From Glandiceps talaboti (Eukaryota; Hemichordata; Enteropneusta; Spengelidae): DNA of 64,000 bases. The notes under the pieces are model-generated. The model searched no databases and was not told where the DNA came from. It saw only the letters and a list, made by a program, of their open reading frames with translations. Positions 1-12,216 of the stretch are shown one piece after another. How positions within the stretch are numbered: the stretch's first letter is position 1; each line of letters starts with the position of its first letter. The stretch is taken from assembly GCF_964340395.1 (NCBI RefSeq), contig NC_135557.1, forward strand, positions 4,556,216 to 4,620,215, given 5' to 3'. A program made the position numbers and the translations under genes.

Positions 1-262
1 CTACACAGACAAAAGCGTTGAACATTCTAAATTACTTTATCATGTCAGTTTAACATTATGATGGTTGTATTTCTGCTTGGCTTAGTTCTATCTCTGTCAC
101 CGAGTCATTTGCCACATTTAGAAACATGCATTTCTCAGTCTTTTAGGAATTTCTCTGCCTCAAAAATCAAAAAAAAATGTTATAAAGGGGAATGCTACTC
201 CAGGAAATGCAGTTTTTTCATAATATATGGGTTCTGAAGAACCATTTCATGATTCTCCATCG

Positions 263-323
263 CAAACAATTATTTGTAATTTCATGTTTCTCTGAAATTA
301 CAAATAATTGTTTGAAACATGAA
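263..323. repeat. 22-bp perfect hairpin overlapped by a second palindrome
   Basis: CAAACAATTATTTGTAATTT plus CA at 263-284 pairs with 293-314 across an 8-base loop. TTCATGTTTC (281-290) alternatively pairs with GAAACATGAA (314-323). Confidence 0.75.
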
Positions 324-909
324 GTTGATCTTGTGCCTTTATAGGGTAGCATTGCTGGGGAACATTGCATCATGGGAGTCAGTAGAAATAACTGAATTAT
401 TAAATATTCATGACAGATGTTTTACACTGAAGACGTAGATTATGCAGTCGACAAGGAGAAAAGCTGGTTGGGGTCTGAAGGGCATAGGCACTCAGTACTT
501 GTGAATATTCCGTGTTCAACCACTGAATATATTACATGGATTGGCATTCCCCGTAACAGTTATGCAGATTATGAATGGGTATTGAATTGTAATATTTAAT
601 CACTAAAGCAACTTCACAATGTTTTAAAGATAAAAAAGTGCCAATAGCCTTGTAGCACAACTGTTGAGAGTAAACTTCAATTTTATATTATAATTATGTG
701 TTCTTGTTGCTAGGCATATTCACATTCCAATGCCTATCCTGCAATGTACGACAATCATTGTGTTATATTGGCATTATATGTCATCGTTTACCTTTTGCTA
801 TGGATATTTGCTTATTTCTTTTTAATGTTATTTTTCAATTGCCACCCATCACAGTAGTTATATTTGTAAGAAACCCAATTAGTTGACTGTTGCTATGGGC
901 GTGGTCCTG

Positions 910-923
910 GTTGCTATGGCAAC
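910..923. promoter_or_regulatory. X-box-like palindrome (RFX site)
   Basis: GTTGCTATGGCAAC, a match to the RFX X-box. Identical 14-mers occur at 6590-6603 and 7420-7433, all in repetitive sequence, so a repeat-borne origin is more likely than a dedicated site. Confidence 0.35.
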
Positions 924-1439
924 TTACTTAATTATGACACACCCACTATTTATAGACTAACCTTCTTAGAATCATTACCAAACGTTTAACAAACCTGTGG
1001 TTCTGTGAAATTAGTGAGAGAATGTTTCAAAGCAACCTCAAGGAGACATTAAATCAACTGACATTTACATGCACTTGTTGATTTAATGAGATCAATAAAA
1101 CTATAAAGCTCATATACAATAGTAGTACAGTATAATCTGCCTGTTTTGAAAAATCATGGTTTTAGCCTTAATTTGCAAGTCATTATCACTCATGGAACCA
1201 TCATGTAATTAATATCTCTTGATCTGTAAATTGAACAAAACATCTGTGCGAAATTATAGCCCAATCATCCACTGGTTTTGAGTTTTGGGTTGTTATTTTT
1301 ACCAAAATCACATTTTTTGATTCAAAATGCAGACCTATGATGCAATCATTTTCCTTTGAACAATTTCCGAACTCGACACCTCAAGTAATGTCCCTCAACA
1401 AATATCAAGGCAATCAGTCCAGTGTTCTTTAGGTTTAAG

Positions 1440-1440
<1 letters not shown>

Positions 1441-1473
<33 letters not shown>

Positions 1474-1511
1474 TAGACAGACAGACGGATGGATAGATGG
1501 ACGGACAGACA
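1441..1511 (+). repeat. (CA)n compound microsatellite
   Basis: CA repeat followed by GATAGACAGACAGACGGATG-type tetranucleotides. Confidence 0.95.
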
Positions 1512-1749
1512 CTGCACCATGCCTATAGCACTATTGAACCTTATCAGATCATCTGTGCTGACAATGTGAAAGAATATAGACAAAATCCATGTATATAATG
1601 CAATAATTGCAAAAGAAATAAAAAAAATATGAAAAAAGTTTGTTTCCATAAATCATTTACTGTACCCATACAATTACACATCTTCTTTTTTGTGTAGATT
1701 TGTTTACTATTAATATATTGTAATGACAGACTTGGGAAGTGTACGTTAC

Positions 1750-2577
1750 CTGTATCATGTTCATGAAACAAAACTGCACAAGACTCTTGTCTAAAAAACT
1801 TCCATCAAAGTACCCATCTTCTTTTATCTGTTCAAAGAGATTCATCCAGAACTGGGCATTCTCTTTCCAGACAATGCCCCATAGAAATTCAATCCTTTGA
1901 TTACTTGTACTTGCACCATACAGAAAAGGAAACTATGGAGGACTTCTATCATTTCGTCTGAGAAAATGGTGTATTTGTTCTACATGACCATTTTCAGTAC
2001 CCATATCTCCACGAACTACCCTTGGACAGCCTCCATTATTAGCTACTGCATTGATGTAGTACCCTGCAATTACTCTGGGGTCATTATTTGTAGTGTATGC
2101 CTCCATCCACATGATATGCCAAGAAAAGCCGTCAACAGCTCTATTTATGGCAATACCAAAAGGTTTCAATTTATCATAGGAATCTATATGCCAAACAAAA
2201 TTTGGCCCCCAAGCTCGGTATTGTCAATACTGTAAATGTCTCTTACGGTGTAATCTCACTCCCTCTGGATGTAATATAAGAAGAAGTAGTCTTATAGTTT
2301 CTCTGTCCACAACAAGTCCATGTTGTATACACTTCTGGTGCATCCACCGATATCCATGGAGTTATCCATAGCCATTCAACTCTTCCTTCACAAAGGCAGC
2401 AACATCATTTACATCAGTTTTAAATTTGCATCTGTACAGTCCAATTCTGTTCATACAGTGTCATAAATGTCGCACACTAAGTTCAATGTTGTGGTGATAT
2501 TTAAAAATGGTTTGTATTTCAATATTGCTCATCCCAAGCAAGAAATAATATTTAAGTAGTTGGTCTCTGTCATCCAT
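1750..2577 (-). pseudogene. Integrase-core (rve) transposase-like pseudogene
   Basis: A single minus-strand frame about 276 codons long, interrupted by four stop codons (TGA near 2464, TAA near 2365, TGA near 2223, TAG at 1933-1935) but no frameshift. The start region reads MDDRDQLLKYYFLLGMSNIE, a helix-turn-helix front end, then GLYRCKFKTD and GYRWMHQKC. The catalytic core shows GPNFVWHIDSYDKL (first Asp), DGFSWHIMWMEAY, RGDMGTENG (second Asp) and NQRIEFLWG (Glu), the DDE triad of retroviral-type integrase cores. It ends FLDKSLVQFCFMNMIQ before GTAACG, a possible donor. It belongs to the large family of integrase-core proteins common in invertebrate and fish genomes, related to Ginger/Gypsy integrases. 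Dead as coding sequence. Confidence 0.8.
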
Positions 2578-3775
2578 ATCTGGAATCATAAAGTAATCAT
2601 AAGTTGTCAATAGTGAAAGCAATATTTGTACACCATAAAATAGTTTTCTATTCTATCATTTCCAAAGAGAAATATCATACACAAACCATTGGTACCAGAC
2701 ATTCTCCATAAGCTATACATTTACATAATATATAATAACATAAGTATGTAATCTATTAAAGTTACACTAACTGTAACTTGAGTATTGTGTTTTCAATCAG
2801 ACAACCAACAATACATCTACTGAAATACCAATGATTTGCATATGTTAATTAGGGGGACGATTGTATATATACTGGTAGGTTGCAATTGTAACCATGATGG
2901 GGCACTAATTTGGGGTTTTTTAACATTTTTGTTGATTTGCTTTGATTTATCATGCATACAACAAACTAAAATTATGCTTACCCAAGGTGATGCAATACTG
3001 ATGGTGTACAATATTACGAGCAAGTTATTGTAAAAAAAAAATTCTAAAACGTTCAAGTTGCAGCTAGTGCAGCCTTAAAGGTTGTCTTCTTAACACATTA
3101 ATTGTTCAGCACATATCCACATACATACATCTGTATACATGTTGAACTCCCTATAATCAAGCAAACACATACATGCATGCATGCACCCCTTTCCTCTCCA
3201 AGAAAACAAAAACACATTCTGTGACAACCATCCTCAATAGACTAGTTCTAGAACACATTGACTCACATGGCCTTAAATTCTAAACAGGGTGATGGAAAGG
3301 AGGGGGAGGGGGGGGGGGGGGGTACAGGCACTCATGAATGTGCTACATCATAGAGAACTACGAATGTGAACGATGCAACTGTTCAGCCTGATACCGAGTG
3401 ACGGCCTCACTCTAGTACGTAGTTCTGTATATTATAGCAACTTTATGAGCACCTGTGAGTGGACCGAGCAGAGGGTGCTGGGGAACAAATCCGATGTATG
3501 GAGGCTGTCTGCCTGCATAATAGCCATTGATCTATGCCTGGTTCATACCCAGCCAAATACATATCTATACAAATAAACAAATATATACTAACCTTCTCAA
3601 TTTCTAGCGAACAAGATCTTCATCACTTGTTTGAAAGTCCAGCAACTCTCCATCAATTCAACTTTCTCGGTATTCATTTTTGTTGAGGCCTGAGGGTGAT
3701 TTTGACATGCTCGGAACACCCAGGCGACCAGCCTGCCCTCTAGTGGTAGGTTCAAAGGTCACGAAACTTAAAAAA
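2578..3775. other. No gene seen
   Basis: Intergenic. A G tract at 3301-3322 and GCATGCATGCA at 3174-3184. The open frame at 3373-3576 has no recognisable content. Confidence 0.5.
3733..3746 (-). promoter_or_regulatory. CTCF-like site 1
   Basis: Minus-strand CCACTAGAGGGCAG fits every position of the bilaterian CTCF core consensus CCASYAGRKGGCRS. Binding is not shown. It lies 1.9 kb beyond the 3' end of the kinase-NHL gene. Confidence 0.45.
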
Positions 3776-4090
3776 AAAACTACTGTCAGTATCACTGTTA
3801 AAAGAAAACTACTGCCACTGTAAAAAAAAAAAAGAAGTACTGACAATGTAAAATAAATTACTGCCGCTGTAAAAAAAGTTACTGCCATTGTAAAAAAAAA
3901 AAAAAAACTACTACCACTGTAAAAAATATACTGCCATTATAAAAAAAACTACTACCACTGTAAAAAAAATTACTGCCACTGTAAAAAAAACTACTGCCAC
4001 TGTAAAAAAAACCTACTGCCATGGTAATAAAAAAACTACTGTTATTGTAAAAAAAATCTAAAAAAACTATTAAAAAAAAAAAAACTACTC
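3776..4090. repeat. Degenerate 20-22 bp repeat, CTACTGCCACTGTAAAAAAA
   Basis: About fifteen irregular units of CTACTGCCACTGT plus an A run of variable length. Confidence 0.9.
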
Positions 4091-4353
4091 CTGTATCCTC
4101 CGTAGTTAAAGGTGCTTCAGGAAATATGACGAATTGGTTACTCTATTAGAACGTAAGATATTAAAATGCTTGTATATAATGTTCTTAACTGTAGTGGAAA
4201 AGCGATGGTATGTTAGAGCCAATATGGGACGATCGTTGTTACTCTTCTTATCATGTGATTTGATACAAGCTTCCCTAGACAAAGATGACACCTTTAAGTA
4301 AAGCCATATTGGTAACCGACTCTGAATAACCACGTTGATGGAAGTACGTGCAA

Positions 4354-4407
4354 AATTCACACATACATACATACATACATACATACATACATACATACAT
4401 ACATACA

Positions 4408-4438
<31 letters not shown>
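4354..4438 (+). repeat. (ACAT)n microsatellite
   Basis: About twenty uninterrupted tetranucleotide units. Confidence 0.97.
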
Positions 4439-4439
<1 letters not shown>

Positions 4440-5625
4440 CAGCCAGACACAAACACACACAGGTTTGATATACTGATATATAATGTTTTATATCATTGTA
4501 AAATGTATTCAGAACTGAAAGCTAAAATTACCATGACAACGTAAACGTGGCGTCATAAGTTGTGTCAAAATAACAAATATACAAAGTGAATTAAAACATT
4601 ACATTTTGAGTAAAAATCATTAAATTTACAGATCAAAGAAATTTAATGACAACCATGAAATATATATAAACAAACTAATTCTAAATATATGTAAATATAT
4701 ATGATGTTAATATTCTCCAGGAGATATATTCTAACAATAGTTTATTTTCACTTTTAATCTTCGGATAATGTTATCAAATTGTCTACAAAATTTTGTTGTG
4801 AAAATAGAAATAAAATGCCGCTTACAGCATTGGTAATAAAACAACAACTAACTTTCACTACCCACTAATCGAGTGTCAACATAACGAGATACGGTGAGCA
4901 GTGTCGAAATATTGAGGTCTGTATACATCGCACTGTGTGGGAAGTGGTTATAGCGCCACCTAGAGTTTAGTTTCTCCAAACTCGTCAATGATAAACCCGT
5001 TGTTTTTAGTGAGTATTTAGGGGTGACCAGTATTAAAATTCGAGTTAATTAAATCATCAAAATAAACTACTAATTTAGATTCATCACAAGTTAAACTTAA
5101 AAAACCCCGTTTTGTCTGTGAACTATTTCATTCCTGCCCTGCGGATTGATTAAGCCGCATTACATCTTATAAAGTGTGAAGTGTCTGGCGTAGTGTTTTC
5201 AGTTATAAAGATGGCAGCGTCCAGTTCACATTTCCTTTATTGATATGAATTTTGATTTTAAATTGTTAAAAATATTTAATCACTAAATTTACATCAAATA
5301 CTTACATGGGATAATTCTACATAAATTACAGAATGTACAGGTAAGATTTTATAAATATTTTACACACACAAATGTCATTTTCTGGTGGGTAAATTGTCAT
5401 CACAGAGTTGTCATTGTACAAAACAATCACTGACAAGGGACAATTTCACAAATATTGTCAAAATTTTGACAATAAATTTCTGAATTTTATCTCAATTTTG
5501 GTTTAATGTTGTCTAAAATACCTAGCGACTGCCATAGAGGTGCATGGTTATGGAAAATAAATTGTCAAAATAAGAAAAAAATGTGAAATTGTGTCAAGAT
5601 ATATGGTGGGTTGATGGTTGTATGT
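4439..5625. other. 3' flank of the NHL exon
   Basis: AT-rich; contains the second CTCF-like site and an isolated AAAGATGGCAGCG start-like context near 5210 followed by a stop after ten codons. On the minus strand, a TTTATT (AATAAA) near 5470 could serve as a poly-A signal of the NHL gene. Confidence 0.35.
4953..4966 (-). promoter_or_regulatory. CTCF-like site 2
   Basis: Minus-strand ACTCTAGGTGGCGC fits 12 of 14 CTCF consensus positions, in the same orientation as the site at 3733. Confidence 0.3.
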
Positions 5626-6422
5626 TTACAAGGTTAACACTGTGATGTAGTCAAAGACATAGTCATAGACATTCTGTGTAATAAAAATCTTGGTTGTCTT
5701 TTCGTCACTGATTTCTATGAACCAAGGTTCCACTATGTGAGAGAGTACAACTACAAACTCTCCCTTCTCTGTTACCATAACAACTCTATCATTGCCATAA
5801 TCACAAATATAAATATTATTTCTTTTATCAACACACAGTCCAGTGGCATAAAAGCTGTGATCATATGAAGATATAAACTTTAGATTTGAATCATAAAAAT
5901 TTATCCCTTTGTAATGTGACATAACAACCTTCTGGTCACTTGTTACAGCCACTGACCGAGGGTGTCTAAACTGACCTTTACTCTGAACTTGACCTTTAAC
6001 CTCTGTAACCTTGTCTCCCATTGTTGTGAACTTAATCAGTCTATCTCCACCCCAGTCAGTAGCTAATACAAAGTTACCCATGACAGTTATACCTTCTAGA
6101 TTTTCATTTTGACAAATAATTCTGATTATTTTCTTATTTTGATTTGTCACAATAATTTGTTTATTACCTCTATCATATATGAAATATTGGTTGTCATGGG
6201 ATACTGCTATGTCCCATGGTTTGAAGGGTTGTGGAAATTCATCTGTAAATGTAATACAATCAAGACATTGAAATTCTTTGTTTAAAATCTGAATTCGTTG
6301 ATTGTCCTTGTCACAGACCAGTAGTAAATCAGTTGGAGTCATGGCCATACCACAGGGACCGTTGAACTCTGCAGGACCTTCACCACTCCGGCCAATTCTT
6401 CCTTCTGACCATTGTGAAGAAC
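5626..6422 (-). CDS. NHL-repeat beta-propeller, terminal exon
   Basis: One exon of 264 codons plus stop, entered in phase 1 from an acceptor TTTGTAG at 6423-6424. It opens SSQWSEGRIGRSGEG, then six NHL blades can be counted: blade 1 with FNGPCGMAM and LLLVCDKDNQRIQIL; blade 2 with PWDIAV; blade 3 with TDWGGDRLIKF; blade 4 with FRHPRSVAV; blade 5 with ATGLCV and IYICDYGNDRVV; blade 6 with PWFIEI. A full six-bladed ring fits about 44 residues per blade. NHL propellers of TRIM2/3/71 type bind RNA or protein. An internal ATG at 6348 is present but would cut off the first strands, so I start at the acceptor. If not joined to the kinase, it is the tail of a TRIM-NHL-like gene whose front I cannot find. 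Confidence 0.85.
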
Positions 6423-6499
6423 CTACAAAGAGGTCAAAGGTTAAATAAAGGTAAGATATAAAAATACATTCTGAAATAATTCAGTTTTCAGAATAGAAA

Positions 6500-8130
6500 A
6501 AAAATTTCAGACATGGAATTTCATCACCATAGAAACTGAAATATATGTGGTTAGTTTTACACTTGCACTTTTTACCATCAAAATAACTTGTTGCTATGGC
6601 AACCATTGAATGTAAATATCTGATACTAGCATCTTAGCCTGTGTACATATAATACCTCTATTCACCTTTCTGTGATTAACCCCCTCAACCATGCACATGA
6701 TTTGATATTTTCATGACATTATTTTAATTATGTGTATAAACAATCAAGGAACTGTTGCCATGGAAACACATTTTCCAAGAATGGTTCAAAAATTAGTTTT
6801 TCCCTATTGTACTCATTAGGTATTAGAAAAAAAAAATTTCTAAAATATTAAATGATCCAAGATTTTTTTCACACTATGAAAGTTAGTTCAGAATTTTTAA
6901 TGTAAATTTATAATTTCCATGGCAACACAAAAATGTGTATTTTTTTGTTTTTTATTATTTATTTAGAAGCATGAAGCTACATAAGACACTTTTGGTTTAT
7001 TATTAGTTATGAAAAATTTGAATTCATACTATTTCTTTATTTTATAAGGAAAAAATGTGAATATGTTGATTGATATGTTACCATAGCAACCATAAATATC
7101 TTGGGGGGTGATATTAAGAAAAACCATGCTAGTGATTCTAAATTAGAAAATATTCAATCTTGTTTTTGAAGTAAATTACATTTTAATATAATTTCATGTA
7201 ACAGCACAAATTAGAAATATTTAAATATAATTTGTAACCATGGTAATATATTTCAAGAATTGGTGAAAAATAATCTTTGTAGAAGTAAATTTGAGGATAT
7301 TAAACTAAATACTGGGAGCTTGTTAGTTATAGGTGTTGTAATTTTAAACATGGAATTTCATCACCCTGGAATGTATATTTTTAATTTTCAATGTAAACTC
7401 TTTACAATCAAAATTACCTGTTGCTATGGCAACCAATGGCTTTAAAAACTAGTACTATTATGGTTTGTATTTATCCACTATTGCCATTTCTGTTATCAAC
7501 TATTAATATGATTTGATGTCTCTTTAAGACTTAATATGAATTGTGCGTTATTAAAGGTCTAGGAATGGTTGCTATGGAAACACATTTTCTGGAAATGGTT
7601 CAGAAATGAGTTTTTAAAAGTTTTGATTAATAAGTTTCTGTTATACCATTTATTTTCACCAGAGTCTCAAAATGAATTCAAGTTCTCTTCATACTACATG
7701 ACAATGAATTATTTATATCAGTACGTTTGTGGTTTCCATGACAACTTGAAATTTCTAATTAATGAAACTTACGCTTCTTATTTCCTTCCTTTTATCCAAA
7801 AAGACATAAAATACTATGCAATACTAATCACCATAGCAACCATACAGGTTTATCTTTCAGTTTTTAGTCAGATAAACTACTTATTCTGTTTTTTAAATTG
7901 GGTATTTATAAAACATTTCACATCACAACACATTTGAAATATTGTTTAGAATTTGTGTCCATGGTAACATATTACAAGAAATGGTAAAAAGTAATGTTTT
8001 TCATTAATTTTGTTTGATATTGTTGGATAATAGAAATACACATTATTTTGATAATATTGTAGAATGACAAGTCACAGTGTAGAGTTATAAAAAATGTTTG
8101 ATAAAAAAATGATCATTTCCATGGCAACAA
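6500..8130. repeat. Two tandem diverged copies of a 0.8 kb repeat
   Basis: Matching blocks in the same order about 720-840 bases apart: ACATGGAATTTCATCACC (6512 and 7347), GTTGCTATGGCAACC (6590 and 7420), GGAAACACATTTT (6762 and 7575), CCATAGCAACCATA (7081 and 7830), CCATGGTAA followed by ATATTTCAAGAA or ATATTACAAGAA (7236 and 7958). No gene. Related to 25395-25760. Confidence 0.65.
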
Positions 8131-10736
8131 GGAAAATAATAATTTGCAAATGTGACTTCAGTCTTCTGTGTGGAACACATTACAATTCTGCCGATGCTAA
8201 AAGTAACACCTTTTAGCACCTTCTTACACCTGTACCCATATGGTGAATAACGCCACCAGCCTATGCTTTGGGGCTATGTGTAAATAAAACTTGTTTGTCT
8301 AAACTAAGCATCTTGCTGGAACTCGTTGACACCTCTCAATCCGATAATGGTCAGTAGTTGTACCTCACATCACAGACAAGAAACTGTGTTCCTTGTCTGT
8401 GCTCAGATGTTGTACCATGGCTCACAGTCCTGCTTGCAGACGGTGCACGCGTTTCGCTCAACACCGTCCTACGAAAAGTAACCGTCCTATAGCGAGTGCG
8501 AAAACAAAATACTTTCGCACCAATAACAAAATAATTACATATAATTTTTTTTATAAAGCTATCAAATATTAGCAATCGGTCGAATATGTACTCATTTTAC
8601 ATCTTTTTGACGATAGTAGTCGCTGGTACGATCACAAAAGGTGTCAAAATCGGAACTTTTCCAGTTCCGACTGATTTCAAAGTCCCGCCTTACAAACTCC
8701 GCCACATTTGATCAAGCGTCCGCTTGGGCATAAATTTTACGATTGAACTTGTGATTTCGGGATTTCTGGTCCTCCGGACTGGGACTAGTACTTTTGTAGC
8801 CAAGGCGAGGTAAAATTACTAAATAGTCGATTTATTGCTGATATTTGAACACAGATGCGTTAAATCTTTAGTTACTACTATACTAGCATTTCAGGTAAGC
8901 CCAGGTTTCACAACTGTCTCTTTGTAGGCGACTTACTCCGTATGCAAGCAGGGCGACATGGACCCTCAGACCACTAGTGGTCAACCGGTCTGAGATGGAT
9001 CATAGACCCTACGAAATGGATGTAGCCTAGTAGAAATGTCTGTATTTGTGAACAGTAAGGAATGTCTCTCAGATAGACTGTGTCCATGACTGTACAATGT
9101 TGTGTCAATCAAGGCCTCTTCGCAGGTTTGTGAAAATGATGCTGGGGACTAATCTCCATTTCAAAAAGGGAAGTTTTTCTAACTGAAAAAGGTGTTTGTC
9201 CTGAATGTTCGATAACTTGCATTTCCGTCATTTTCTCGTCTCTGTTAATTTTAGCGACGAAGGGATATGATATTCCATAGAACGCCTTTTGTTTTATCAA
9301 TTACAAACAATAGCATGTGAAGGGCGATATAATGTTGCCTTGTCCGAGAAACGGGAAGTACACTAGCTGTTTTCACTTCACTGCTCACACTTACATTGAA
9401 GAGCTATGTAGTCAGTAATCTTGGCTAGTCTATTCTATTGTCAAACAGAATTTTCCCTCAAATTCAACATCACTGTCAGAATATATTCGAGAAAGGTTTA
9501 CAACGTTTAAACTTTATTCATCCTGGATCCAATAGCAAGTGTACATTCTTTGATCACGGATTTGCGAGTGCAAAACATTATAAAACTTAAAAGCACGGGA
9601 CTGCAATTTTGTGTTCCTTGTCTGTGTAACCTCAGATCACTGAAAATATTCATTAGTGGTCTGAGTCTGAGTTGGAACACATCTCCGTTTATAGTGCTAG
9701 TTGTGTGTATTCACTAAGCCGTTTCAATATAATAATCATATGGATGTTTTATTTTCAACATCACGCAAACCATTGGCGTCTTTTCATGGTAGCGATTAGT
9801 CTATCTGCTAGACCTCGGATGTTCTTCCGATACAATACGACACACGACCGAACATCGCTATCGAGGATGGAACATCCAAGGCAAGCCCTCACTGCGAACT
9901 TCGTTCGCTTATAGTAATTAGTATCGAAAGAAAGCACGAACATCTAGCAGCAAGATTAGGTAGCGATTTGACAGACTCCAACAAAATCGAATTTTAGACT
10001 CGAATATTACTCTTCGCACGTACAGAGTACTTTTTATAGGATAATATCATAAAAAGTGAATCAGAGCAAGCATCTAACCTAGAGTCTAAAATCAGATTTT
10101 ATCCGATAATGGATATTTGTGTAATGTCGCGTCTTCATGGGGTCAGGTGTAAAAAAGACGGGTCAAAGTTTGGAAATGTGCACTCAGAGAACTGCGACAC
10201 AACTGCTGACAGAGAGTTCTCAAATCATATTTCAGAGCTAAGGTGGCTATTGTCCTGCGTGTTCATTATAAAGCGGCCAAGTTCGCGTCACAATTTGTAA
10301 AATAACGCTACGACATTATACTAAACAATAAAGAATAAATAAGCCTTTGAAGTTTCTGTGCTCCTACTATAAATACTTCCTATGAATCTGGCCACAGCTA
10401 CTCATGTCCTAGTCTAGCTGCTAGACCTCAGGTGTTATTCCGAAGATTATGCAAATACCCGACACTTCTTTATTTCTGTTGATATAGATGATGAGGCCAA
10501 TTAACACATTTCTAACAGCTTAGCATATTAACTAACCTCGGATTTTCGAGGTTGGGAAGTTCTCAATTGGTCATACTTTAGCATCGGAGAGAATTATAAT
10601 GATTTAGTGTTTGAATTATGAAATAACTTCTTATTTTATGTTAACATTATGTGAACAAATTGTTTTGTTCCGATTACCAGACCCTGCATAGTTTTTTACT
10701 GCCCACCCTAACATTTTTTATGTATTTGAAACATTA
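8131..10736. other. Intron sequence without a supported gene
   Basis: Somewhat less AT-rich. A 14-base palindrome GACCACTAGTGGTC (8969-8982) sits inside outer arms CTCAGACC/GGTCTGAG (8965-8994). A direct repeat, GCTAGACCTCGGATGTT and GCTAGACCTCAGGTGTT, lies near 9807 and 10420. Short open frames at 8351, 9109, 9672 and 10109 match nothing known. Confidence 0.45.
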
Positions 10737-10744
10737 CCCTTACA

Positions 10745-11140
10745 AAACTGAACTGCTAAGTTAACAGTTTGCAGGCCTGTGAACTGTTAGTACTAACAGT
10801 CGAACTGCTAATCTTAACAGTTGTTGGAATATCTTAGCAGTTAGAGAAATTTCTAAAAATTTGAACTGCTAGTATATTGCTCTTAGCATGTAAAGCACAA
10901 GTTTAAACTGCTAATATGAATGGCCCTTAGCAGTAGCAAATTCTGCATGCTAAGCCCAACTGCTACTATGACTAGGCCTTAGCAGTTGAAAACTGTGCAT
11001 GCTAAGTGCAACTGCCAAAACTGGTTTTATGACTTGGCCTTAGCAGTTGCAGATTCTGCATGCTAAGCTCAACTGCTACTATGACTAGGCCTTAGCTGTT
11101 GAAAATTGTGCATGCTAAGTGTAACTGGTGTAGTAGCAAA
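10745..11140. repeat. Subterminal AGCAGTT / GCATGCTAAG array, left
   Basis: Imperfect short repeats in both orientations: ACTGCTAAG, CTTAGCAGTT, GCATGCTAAG and ACTATGACTAGGCCTTAGC recur every 60-80 bases. The same vocabulary reappears at 15465-15770 on the other side of the BEN gene. Confidence 0.75.
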
Positions 11141-12008
11141 AAAATAACAGTTCGAAGTACTAGAACAGAGATCTCTGAATATTTATACTGTGTTTTGTTT
11201 AAATCTGGCCTGTGGTTGCTGTAACAGTGTAACATTTGAAATCTAAGTCATTTATTAACTTATGTAAAAATTCCACATTGATGTTAGACAACGTTTTACA
11301 ATAACCAGTTTGCAGTTTAATACATATTGGTTTATTAATATCATATCATATTATCATATCAAGTACAGCTAAAGAGCATGAGCTGATCAAGAGTCAAATA
11401 CTAAAGGTACAACAGTCTAGAGTTCACTATATTTATCGTGTATCCAGTTACTACTACAGTTTTGCAACTATAAATACAAGTACAAAAAAGAAATACTTAT
11501 ATTCCATACAATATTTTCACGAGCTTTCTTTTGTTTAATTGGGAGTTCGTTAATCATCAAATAGGCTGACCACATGCTCACTCTCGAACACAGCAACTCC
11601 ATCGCGATCGGTGCAATTGCCTCCCTTTTTACAGTGTATCCTAGCTCTGGATGGAACGACGTGTCGAACATCGTAGCGCATACACCCAGAGCTGTGTACC
11701 CCAACAACTTAAATGGGTGAGAATACGTAACGTAAATGGGTGAAGTATGACATCATAAAATGTTACCAGTCGTGGTCCACACGGAAGCCCATGGTATTTG
11801 ATTGATACACTATTGAAAAAGAGTTACACTCGTGCATCATTGCTACTATGCAGACGATATAAATACGTGAAATAGGGTTGGCAATTTAGCAGTGGATTTT
11901 GCTACATGAGATATACGAATATTTGACCTATGACCCAGTTGAAACTGGCCAATCACTTTGCTTGCCGCGTCTTTTCTTCCAACGGACAGTGTACGTATGT
12001 GATTCAAC

Positions 12009-12216
12009 ATGGCAGCCTCGCACATTTTCGTCCAACTGTATTTCCCTTTTGACAGTACATTGATCATAAAAAGGGCCGATGAATTAGACGACGATACAAA
12101 TGTCGAAGTAGGAGTGAGGGTTACATGTAACTTCGAAACAGAGGAAATAACTGAAAGTGGCGAAGCGGTAGTTCACCCACAAGAATACGAGGGAGTGGTG
12201 GTATACCATTCGGCGG
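12009..12216 (+). CDS. BEN gene exon 1 (N-terminal acidic segment)
   Basis: Start ATG in good context (CAACATGG), 69 codons and one base, ending at a consensus donor GG/GTAAGT in phase 1. The peptide begins MAASHIFVQLYFPFDSTL, continues IIKRADELDDDTNVEVGVRV and ends EYEGVVVYHSAG. It is acidic. N-terminal segments of this kind precede BEN domains in many invertebrate proteins. The upstream 300 bases are relatively CpG-rich, as in promoters. Exon 2 begins in phase 0, so another small exon or alternative site is needed between them. Confidence 0.6.

Larger units (their letters stand above)
1..1440. other. No gene seen
   Basis: AT-rich intergenic sequence. Apart from the hairpin at 263-323 and an X-box-like repeat near 886-960 I see nothing supported. 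Confidence 0.5.

Noticed and set aside
417-599. 60-codon plus-strand frame near the window start
   Set aside because: No recognisable motif, no splice or promoter support, and AT-rich composition like the surroundings.
4106-4544. Open frames rich in YVCM or YIHT
   Set aside because: Translations of the ACAT microsatellite.
8168-8340. Possible solo LTR: TGTGTGGAACAC to ACACCTCTCA with AATAAA in the middle
   Set aside because: No target duplication, no primer-binding site or polypurine tract, and no second copy in the window.
11468-11707. Minus-strand frame of 79 codons starting MLGYTALGVCATMF
   Set aside because: No homologous pattern recognised, ends in low-complexity residues, and lies in the CpG-richer region before the BEN gene where stops are rarer.
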